Assembly (NCBI GenBank): GCA_964467615.1
Contig: CAYXRK010000215.1
Location: forward strand, 1 to 7,418
DNA from: CAYXRK01 sp964467615
GTDB taxonomy: Bacteria > Hydrogenedentota > Hydrogenedentia > Hydrogenedentales > GCA-2746185
Direction of reading: 5' to 3'
DNA length: 7,418 nucleotides
In this document: piece by piece, positions 1 through 5,314 of the stretch
Layout: the number at the start of each line of letters is the position of its first letter
Position numbering within the stretch: position 1 is the first letter of the stretch
Position numbers and translations under genes: made by a program
Notes under the pieces: model-generated
The model's database searches: none
What the model was told of the DNA's origin: nothing
Seen by the model: only the letters and a program-made list of their open reading frames with translations

Positions 1-922
1 CGCCAAAGGCGATGTTGGCCCTGGTTATCCAAAGCAAGGCGGTGAGGGCGAACACGGTGCCGACGCGCTTTTCCTCGGTCGTTATCGGCCCCAGGCCGCG
101 CAGTTCTTCGAGAATGAAGTCCTTGCCGCTGATGGGGCCCTCCTTGGGAACGGGGAACACGATAAAGCAGAGCAGGAACCAGGACGCAAAGAGGAAGACG
201 ACGGACATGGGTGTGGCGAAGAGCATCCAACCGGCAAACGAGATGGGCGGGGCCTCGGGATAGAGGGCGCTGAGCTGGTTCACCAGGACGCCGTTCGTGG
301 GCGTGCCGATGAGCGTGGCGATGCCGCCGATGGAAGAGGCGTGGGCCAGTGCGAGCATGAGCACGATGGAGAAGTTCTTCGAACGCGGGCGCAGTTCGCC
401 GCCGGGGCCGGCGAGTTTTCGCTCCTGTTCCTCGAATAAGATGACGATGGACAGCCCAATCGGCAACATCATCATGGTGCACGCCGTATTCGACAGCCAC
501 ATGGAAAGGAAACCAGTGGCGATCATGAAGCCGAGCACGATGTTGGCGGGCCGCCCGCCGATGAGCGCCACGATATTGAGCGCGATGCGTTTGTGGAGGT
601 TCGAGCGTTCGACGGCGATGGCAATCAGGAAGCCGCCGAGGAAGAGCATGATGATCGAATCCATGTATTCCTTGGCCGCCTCCGTGCCTTTCATGATGCC
701 GGTCATCGGAAAAAGGACAGCGGGCAAAAGGGAGGTGGCGGGGATCGGTACGGCTTCCGTGATCCACCAGACGGCCATCAGGGCGGCTATCCCCGCCATG
801 ACGCTGACGAGGGGGTGTTCGGGATCCAAATTGGTGAAGAAGGCGATCCAAATGAATAGGGCAAGCCCAAGCCAAAAGCCGATTCTGTGTCGGAGCGTTA
901 CGGTGTTCTCGCTGGAATCCAC
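1..922 (-). CDS. DASS/SLC13-family sodium:dicarboxylate/sulfate symporter, C-terminus cut by window edge
   Basis: Inner-membrane secondary transporter of the divalent anion:Na+ symporter family (INDY/SLC13), which imports dicarboxylates or sulfate with sodium. The visible 307 residues are mostly hydrophobic helices. Family signatures are WWITEAVPIPATSLLP (about residues 52-67), a FLGGFLIAIAVERSNLHKR stretch (94-112), the first SNT substrate/sodium motif in LSNTACTMMMLP (143-154), and GTPTNG (206-211), which sits in the hairpin region near the sodium site. Known members are about 450-500 residues, so roughly the last third, with the second SNT-type motif, lies outside the window. The start is GTG at 922..920: an in-frame TGA lies just upstream and GAGGA (935..931) sits 8 nt before it. 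The next in-frame ATG would cut into the first helix. Substrate (dicarboxylate versus sulfate) cannot be decided. Alanine codons are overwhelmingly GCC, unlike the other genes here. Confidence 0.93.
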   Translation of the reverse strand, partial: MDSSENTVTLRHRIGFWLGLALFIWIAFFTNLDPEHPLVSVMAGIAALMAVWWITEAVPIPATSLLPAVLFPMTGIMKGTEAAKEYMDSIIMLFLGGFLIAIAVERSNLHKRIALNIVALIGGRPANIVLGFMIATGFLSMWLSNTACTMMMLPIGLSIVILFEEQERKLAGPGGELRPRSKNFSIVLMLALAHASSIGGIATLIGTPTNGVLVNQLSALYPEAPPISFAGWMLFATPMSVVFLFASWFLLCFIVFPVPKEGPISGKDFILEELRGLGPITTEEKRVGTVFALTALLWITRANIAFG

Positions 923-930
923 GGTGCAAA

Positions 931-935
931 TCCTC
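931..935 (-). promoter_or_regulatory. Ribosome binding site for the DASS transporter
   Basis: GAGGA on the minus strand, 8 nt before GTG at 922. Together with the in-frame stop immediately upstream it fixes the GTG start. I see no convincing -35/-10 pair in the 229 bp between this gene and the aldolase-like gene, so the transporter may be read through from upstream or use a promoter that does not match sigma-70. Confidence 0.6.
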
Positions 936-1024
936 GTTCAATCACGCGGCGGCGTACGATAACACACGAATCCGACAGGGTGGCGCAGCCGCGACCAAGT
1001 CAGGGTGATAAGGAGTGTGTCGAC

Positions 1025-1077
1025 GGCCCCTCACCCGTCCACCCTTCGACACCCTCAGGGCGAACGGGTGAGGGGCC
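1025..1077. repeat. 14-bp perfect inverted repeat (REP-like palindromic element / cruciform)
   Basis: Left arm GGCCCCTCACCCGT (1025-1038) and right arm ACGGGTGAGGGGCC (1064-1077) are perfect reverse complements around a 25-nt centre. In the centre, CCCT (1042-1045) pairs with AGGG (1057-1060), so the stem continues after a short internal loop. The core (CCTTCGACA, then CTCAGGGCGAACGG) resembles a TTCGACAAGCTCAGG-type sequence that I remember as dispersed in many bacterial genomes; this is memory, not a search. It lies between two co-oriented minus-strand genes. There is no T tract after it on the minus strand, so it is not a classic intrinsic terminator, although the stem could still attenuate transcription or protect mRNA. 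Confidence 0.75.
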
Positions 1078-1122
1078 TACCGCGCGGGCCGTTCAGACTA
1101 TTCATGGCGTAAAAATCTTCGC

Positions 1123-1146
1123 AAGAAAACAATATCCTGGCGGATA
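1123..1146 (-). terminator. Weak intrinsic-terminator-like hairpin after the aldolase-like gene
   Basis: Read on the minus strand, 5 nt after the TAG stop (1154..1152) comes TATCC-GCCA-GGATA (1146..1133), followed by the T-rich run TTGTTTTCTT. The position and T tract fit a rho-independent terminator, but the stem has only 5 bp and two of those are A-T. It may be partial or inactive, in which case transcription could continue into the transporter. Confidence 0.35.
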
Positions 1147-1151
1147 GTAGC

Positions 1152-2033
1152 CTAGATGTGCCCTTCGATTTCGCGCACGCGTTCGATGAGCTCGTCCGCG
1201 ATTCGTTCGTGCACCGCATCGAGCGGCGCGATAGGCGGACGTACCCGCGCCGTCGCGTAGACACCCTGCTTGCATAGCAGGCGTTTGAAGAAATGAATCG
1301 AGATGTCGAGCCGTTGGTTCGTGAACGCGAGGACCGGAAGGACGCGCTCGAAGAGTTCGCGCGCGCTGTCGCGGTTGCCCTTGGAGTAGAGGCTGTAGAT
1401 GCGCGTGTAAATCCGGTGCATCGCCGTCGGCATGAACGCGTGAACGCCGCGATCAAGCGCCTCGATCATTTGCATCACCGCCCAGCCGCCCGCGACGTTG
1501 AGCTTTCCGCCGGTGGCTTCGAGAACGCGGGTGTATTTCGGGCCTGCAGGTACGACTTCGATCTTTAGCCACGTGAATTTGGGGATTCGCACGGACAATC
1601 GCGCGATAAACTCGATATCGAGGCCGGGACCGACCGGGTCCCAATCTTGTAGCATCAGGAATTCGGGCGCGAGTTCCGCCAACTCAGCAACGTCGCGCTC
1701 GATATCCGCCTCGGGCCCCGGCGGCAGGTTCACGAGAACGCCGCTGCAACCTGCGTCCGCGAGCCGCCGCGCAATGCGTACTCGCTCGGGTTGGGTAGCC
1801 GCCGAAGCCCCTCCGATGATCGGCACGCGTCCGCGCGTCGCCTCGACGACCGTATCGACCAGAAGCGCGCGCTCCAATTCGGCCAGGCTGCCCACCTCGC
1901 TCGCCAGCGCCGGCACGAGAAATCCCGCAACGCCCGCCTCCAGCGCCAGCGCCACGTTCCTGCGCACACCTTCGGCGTCGATCGCGTCCGATTGCGTGAA
2001 CGGCGTATTGAGAACGGTGATGATGCCGCGCAT
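1152..2033 (-). CDS. DapA/NAL-superfamily lyase or synthase (not a canonical dihydrodipicolinate synthase)
   Basis: A 293-residue TIM-barrel protein of the dihydrodipicolinate synthase/N-acetylneuraminate lyase superfamily, the usual family length. Members form a Schiff base between a lysine and a 2-keto acid such as pyruvate and carry out aldol cleavage, condensation or dehydration in the cytoplasm. The opening MRGIITVLNTPFT matches the family's first strand. The Schiff-base lysine is K157 in FTWLKIE (E. coli DapA K161). The DapA GTTGE motif reads ALASEVG here (42-48), the Tyr133 region reads LMLQDWDP (126-133) with no tyrosine, and the Arg138 region is VGPG. The 'DapA' name should therefore not be transferred and the substrate is unknown. 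ATG at 2033 is chosen because the 36 in-frame codons upstream encode non-family sequence and cross the divergent promoter; GAGGGA lies about 12 nt before it. The co-oriented transporter downstream suggests organic-acid catabolism (inference). Confidence 0.87.
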   Translation of the reverse strand: MRGIITVLNTPFTQSDAIDAEGVRRNVALALEAGVAGFLVPALASEVGSLAELERALLVDTVVEATRGRVPIIGGASAATQPERVRIARRLADAGCSGVLVNLPPGPEADIERDVAELAELAPEFLMLQDWDPVGPGLDIEFIARLSVRIPKFTWLKIEVVPAGPKYTRVLEATGGKLNVAGGWAVMQMIEALDRGVHAFMPTAMHRIYTRIYSLYSKGNRDSARELFERVLPVLAFTNQRLDISIHFFKRLLCKQGVYATARVRPPIAPLDAVHERIADELIERVREIEGHI

Positions 2034-2058
2034 TGGACTCGTCGGTCCCTCGTCCCGA

Positions 2059-2087
2059 TTGACGCTTCGGCCCCGCAGCACTATAGT
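2059..2087 (+). promoter_or_regulatory. Near-consensus sigma-70 promoter for the tandem kinase gene
   Basis: TTGACG (2059-2064), a 17-nt spacer, and TATAGT (2082-2087): five of six matches to each consensus box with optimal spacing. The start of transcription would fall near 2094, giving a leader of about 85 nt before the GTG at 2179. The -10 box contains the palindrome CTATAG, so a TATAGT also reads on the minus strand (2085..2080) toward the aldolase-like gene, but no matching -35 box is visible there. Confidence 0.6.
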
Positions 2088-2178
2088 CGTTTCGATGAGC
2101 ACTCGGCGAAACCAATCCGATCCCAGCGCGCACGCTCGCAACCTCGCGCGTTACGGGTCCCCCCGGTAAGGCGCGAAC

Positions 2179-3750
2179 GTGAAAGGATTCGTCAGAGCAG
2201 AGGAAAGCCGACGCATCGGGTTCGTGCACACGGCCTACGCCGAGGCGGTCACGGCGTCGCTCTTTCGCCAATCCGCTCTCGAACCCCTAGAGCGCGGGGG
2301 GCGCGGAACGGTCTGGCGGTTCTCGTATCCCGGCGGCCACGGCGTCGTGCGACAATTCCGGCGCGGCGGTTTCATCGCCCGATTTCTCAGCGATTCGTAT
2401 TGGTTTCGCAACCGGCCCCTCCGCGAGTTTCGCGTTCACGCCGAGGCCCTCTCGCGAGACATATCTGCGCCCTTGTTGCTAGGTGTGGCGTGGGAACGGC
2501 GCGGCGTCGCGTTCCGCGGTTGGATCGCGACGCGTGAAGTCGATGGTGCGCCATTGGACGAGTATTGCAGGACGAACCCGCGCGAACGCGACCGAGGCCT
2601 GCGCAGAGCGGGCGAAGCAATAAGACGCATGCACGACGCCGGGATCCTGCACGCCGATCTGCAAACTGGGAACATCATCGTCGGCGACGGCGTCGTCCAC
2701 ATCATCGACTTCGATCGCGCCCGCGCGGTCCATCATGCGAGTGCCGGTGCGCGCGCGCGCAACCTCTCGCGGCTTCGCCGCTCGATGATCAAGCGCGGCC
2801 TGACCGACGGCGACTTTTGGAAAATGTTCATGGGTTATGGCAACGCGCCAAAGGTCTCGACGTTGCTCGCGCGCGGACGAATCGGCCAGGCCGCGAAATG
2901 GGTCAAGACGATTCGGCGGCTCGTCCGTTGGCGCACGCGCTACATCGTCAAACGGCTCGAGCCGGGCTTCTTCGGGCCGAATCCAAAATGGGACGGCCGT
3001 GAACGCTTCGAACTCGCGCCGGGAATCGAGCGCGGGCGCGTGCTCGACGCTCTTAAGGCGCCGGGCGAGTTGTTGAAACGCTCGCGCAGCTTCATCACGA
3101 AGCGTGTCGGATCCTGGGTCATCAAGGCCGCGTGGTACCAGGGGCTTTTGCGGCAGCTTACCGACCCAGGCCGTAGCCGCCGAGGCTGGGACGCCGCGCG
3201 ATGGCTGGCCGAGGGCCGCGTGTCGGTGTCGCGGCCAATCGCGTACGTCGAGCGGCGGATGATGGGGGTCGTCGTGCGCAGTGCGGTCGTGTCGGAATTT
3301 CTCGAGCGCGCCGTAAACGTCGAAGTGTTTGCGCGGCAGCTTGGACAAAGCGACGACGCCAACGCGCCACCTGCGTTCCTCGACAAGCTCGCCGCGGCGG
3401 TAAACTCAATCGCCCGCGCGGGCGCCTGGCACGCGGACCTTTCGGGAAAAAACATCTTCACGCCGGACGGCAAGGTGTTTACGTTCATCGATTTGGACAG
3501 CGTCCATCTTCACGTGCGGGACACCGAGGAGCGACGCCTCAAGAACGCGGTCCAACTGTACGACAGCTTTTGCGATGTATGGGACGACACGGTCCTCGGA
3601 CCGTTTATCGAGGCGTTGGCGCCCGAAGGAAAAGATGCTGGGCTATGGTTCGCACAGACCAAAACAGAGCAACGCAAACGGCGCACGCTCCGACTCGCGC
3701 TTTGGAAGCAACAGGGGCGCTCGGAGGGTAAGGACACCGCGGGCGAATAG
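2179..3750 (+). CDS. Tandem two-domain LPS core kinase: Kdo-kinase (KdkA)-like domain fused to WaaP/InaA-like domain
   Basis: A 523-residue protein with two eukaryotic-like kinase folds of the lipopolysaccharide kinase group; single-domain KdkA or WaaP proteins are about 230-270 residues. Domain 1 (about 35-185) resembles Kdo kinase: glycine loop GGRG (40-43), VVRQFRRGG (56-64) with arginine in the usual lysine position, catalytic HADLQTGN (158-165; D160, N165) and metal-binding IDFD (176-179; D177). Domain 2 (about 300-445) resembles WaaP: candidate ATP lysine K316 in WVIKAAW, catalytic HADLSGKN (418-425; D420, N425), and IDLD (437-440; D438). Both active sites look intact. The likely role is ATP-dependent phosphorylation of Kdo and/or an inner-core sugar of LPS at the cytoplasmic face. 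No signal peptide or membrane helix is seen. The start is GTG at 2179: in-frame TAA at 2167-2169 rules out extension, and AAGG (2168-2171) lies 7 nt before. It is transcribed from the promoter at 2059-2087; the M61 gene follows after 90 bp. Exact acceptor sugars are unknown. Confidence 0.88.
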   Translation: MKGFVRAEESRRIGFVHTAYAEAVTASLFRQSALEPLERGGRGTVWRFSYPGGHGVVRQFRRGGFIARFLSDSYWFRNRPLREFRVHAEALSRDISAPLLLGVAWERRGVAFRGWIATREVDGAPLDEYCRTNPRERDRGLRRAGEAIRRMHDAGILHADLQTGNIIVGDGVVHIIDFDRARAVHHASAGARARNLSRLRRSMIKRGLTDGDFWKMFMGYGNAPKVSTLLARGRIGQAAKWVKTIRRLVRWRTRYIVKRLEPGFFGPNPKWDGRERFELAPGIERGRVLDALKAPGELLKRSRSFITKRVGSWVIKAAWYQGLLRQLTDPGRSRRGWDAARWLAEGRVSVSRPIAYVERRMMGVVVRSAVVSEFLERAVNVEVFARQLGQSDDANAPPAFLDKLAAAVNSIARAGAWHADLSGKNIFTPDGKVFTFIDLDSVHLHVRDTEERRLKNAVQLYDSFCDVWDDTVLGPFIEALAPEGKDAGLWFAQTKTEQRKRRTLRLALWKQQGRSEGKDTAGE

Positions 3751-3827
3751 CGGGCCGCCTCTCCGTGAAGTTTGTCAGCATTCCAACCAATTGCATGTCC
3801 ATTGCCGTCTAACAATCGTCAACGGCT

Positions 3828-3832
3828 GGGAG
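3828..3832 (+). promoter_or_regulatory. Ribosome binding site deciding the M61 peptidase start
   Basis: GGGAG ends 8 nt before ATG at 3841. It favours that start over TTG at 3772, which would add 23 residues of non-family sequence ahead of the signal peptide. No strong sigma-70 promoter is seen in the 90 bp after the kinase gene, so co-transcription with the kinase is plausible. Confidence 0.6.
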
Positions 3833-3840
3833 TTCCAAGC

Positions 3841-5310
3841 ATGCCCGGAGAGTTATCGCTCCATTTCCTCATTCGGTTTGCGACCCTATGGTCCGTCACG
3901 GCCGCATGGTCCGTGACGGCGCAAGACACGCCCTACTATCGTGTCACCATCGATGCAACGCGCGAGAAGGCGCAGGTCGAGGCGCGTATCCCCATTCCCG
4001 GCGGCCATCTGCGCATGGACGGAGGCCTTGTCGACAATGCGTTACCAAATGGCCTCGCGACGCTGGTGGAGGGTCTCATTGTAACGGACGATTCGGGTCG
4101 CCAACTCGTCGTGACAGGCCCTGAAGGAACGACGTGGACCATCGCCGATGCACCGGAGTCGCCGGTGACTGTGCGCTACACCGTTCGGCTGGATCACAAT
4201 GACTACAGTTGGAATTTCGGTGCGGACGAAGTCGCCTACAAACGCGACGATTGTTTTTTCTTTGTATCGCGTTCGCTGCTGGTGCAACCGGGCCGCGTCG
4301 ACGGCGTCGAAGTCTCGTTCGAGGTTCCGAGCGATTGGCGTATTTCGACTTCGTGGCCGCGGATCCCCGGAAGGCCGAACACGTTTCTCGCGCATGGCAA
4401 TCGCGATCTGTTGGAAACATGCGTGTTGCTGGGCACGCACTCGGAGCGCGTCGTTACGGAGGGCGATACCCGCGTTACGCTCGCGTTCGGTCACGACGTT
4501 GACCCGTATGCGGATGCGTTCGACGACGGCATCCAGACGGGCCTCCGCGCGTTCTCCGAGCTGTTCGGCGACGCTCCGCCCGCAGCGTTCTTGATCACGA
4601 TGAACCCGGTCCAGCGCGGCATGTGGGGCGCGGGAGCGTTCGACTCGAGTATCAGTGTATTGACGCCCCAGCGCATCACGGGCAGTGATCAGCAAATGGT
4701 CCTGCACACCATCGCGCACGAGATTTTTCACCTGTGGAACGGACGTAAACTCAAAGCCAAGGGCCAGGCCGAGTGGTTCACCGAAGGCGTGACGGACTAC
4801 ATGACGTGGAAGGTCTTGCGCCGCGAAGGGTTGATCGACCGCGAGATGCGGCTAAAACAACTCGAGCGCGATTTGGCCGCGTACTGCAACCAGGTGGGCC
4901 AGGAATCCATCGCGCGGGCCGGTGCGCAAAAGGCGAAGTTCTACAGCCTCGTCTACAGTGGCGGCTCCTGTGTTGCGCTCGCGATGGACGTCTTCGCGCA
5001 ACAGGCTACGCAAGGCGAGAAGTCGTTCGATGACATACTACGTGCATTGTACGCGGCCGCTCGCGATACCGGATTCACCTCGGAGCAAGTCGCGAAGGTG
5101 GCCCAAGAGGTATCGGGTTACGACTTCGCGCCATTCTTCGAGAAGTACGTGAGCGGCAAGGAGACGATGTCGCTCGCCGAAATCGCGGCGCTGGCGGGTT
5201 TGGAGTTGACGATCACGCCGAAGGGCGATCACACGAGCGTGAACGCGGTTCTCATGTCCAACCCCTCGCCGGAACAAGCGAAGATTCGCGCCACGCTGTT
5301 GGGGGAATAG
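3841..5310 (+). CDS. Exported M61-family zinc metallopeptidase (glycyl-aminopeptidase-like), PDZ-less
   Basis: A 489-residue gluzincin-type metallopeptidase. Residues 1-27 form a signal peptide (hydrophobic FLIRFATLWSVTAAWSVTA, likely cleavage at VTA|QD), so the enzyme probably works in the periplasm or outside the cell. An N-terminal beta-rich region (about 30-225) precedes the catalytic domain. The zinc site is HEIFH (293-297; H293, E294, H297) with the third ligand E315 in WFTEGVTDY, 18 residues later, the M61 arrangement. VYSGG (371-375) corresponds to the conserved Y-x-x-G segment after the active site. M61 relatives are commonly near 600 residues with a C-terminal PDZ domain; here the chain ends in a short segment (about 443-489) too small for one. 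The usual GGLEH-like loop before the zinc site reads GAGAFDSSIS. Substrate is unknown; M61 enzymes prefer N-terminal Gly or Ala. It ends 4 bp from the convergent NDH-2 gene. Confidence 0.9.
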   Translation: MPGELSLHFLIRFATLWSVTAAWSVTAQDTPYYRVTIDATREKAQVEARIPIPGGHLRMDGGLVDNALPNGLATLVEGLIVTDDSGRQLVVTGPEGTTWTIADAPESPVTVRYTVRLDHNDYSWNFGADEVAYKRDDCFFFVSRSLLVQPGRVDGVEVSFEVPSDWRISTSWPRIPGRPNTFLAHGNRDLLETCVLLGTHSERVVTEGDTRVTLAFGHDVDPYADAFDDGIQTGLRAFSELFGDAPPAAFLITMNPVQRGMWGAGAFDSSISVLTPQRITGSDQQMVLHTIAHEIFHLWNGRKLKAKGQAEWFTEGVTDYMTWKVLRREGLIDREMRLKQLERDLAAYCNQVGQESIARAGAQKAKFYSLVYSGGSCVALAMDVFAQQATQGEKSFDDILRALYAAARDTGFTSEQVAKVAQEVSGYDFAPFFEKYVSGKETMSLAEIAALAGLELTITPKGDHTSVNAVLMSNPSPEQAKIRATLLGE

Positions 5311-5314
5311 GCGA

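Noticed and set aside
297..962. 221-residue open frame on the plus strand over the transporter gene
   Set aside because: The minus strand encodes a clear DASS transporter with SNT and GTPTN motifs; the plus frame is Met/Ser/Pro-rich with no domain signature.
1025..1077. The 14-bp hairpin as a rho-independent terminator
   Set aside because: The stem is strong but no T run follows on the minus strand, and the loop is too long for a typical intrinsic terminator.
2034..2141. 36-codon N-terminal extension of the DapA-like protein
   Set aside because: The family's first beta strand begins at the ATG at 2033; the extension has no family similarity and crosses the divergent promoter.
1498..2169. 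223-residue open frame on the plus strand over the aldolase-like gene
   Set aside because: It is antisense to the TIM-barrel gene, has a Ser/Arg/Thr-rich composition and no motif, and would overlap the promoter region.
2034..2178. Small RNA or riboswitch in the divergent region
   Set aside because: Only promoter boxes are evident; I find no conserved aptamer-like pairing or terminator stem in these 145 bp.
2479..3348. 289-residue open frame on the minus strand opposite the kinase gene
   Set aside because: It covers both kinase domains in antisense and has no recognisable domain; the plus frame has two sets of catalytic motifs.
2179..3750. Tandem kinase as two genes joined by a sequencing error
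   Set aside because: The frame is continuous, the linker (about 190-300) has normal coding composition without a stop or start-plus-RBS at the domain boundary, and both domains are in the same frame without needing any correction.
3772..3840. TTG start adding 23 residues to the M61 peptidase
   Set aside because: ATG at 3841 has a well-placed GGGAG and is followed directly by a signal peptide; the extension would bury it.
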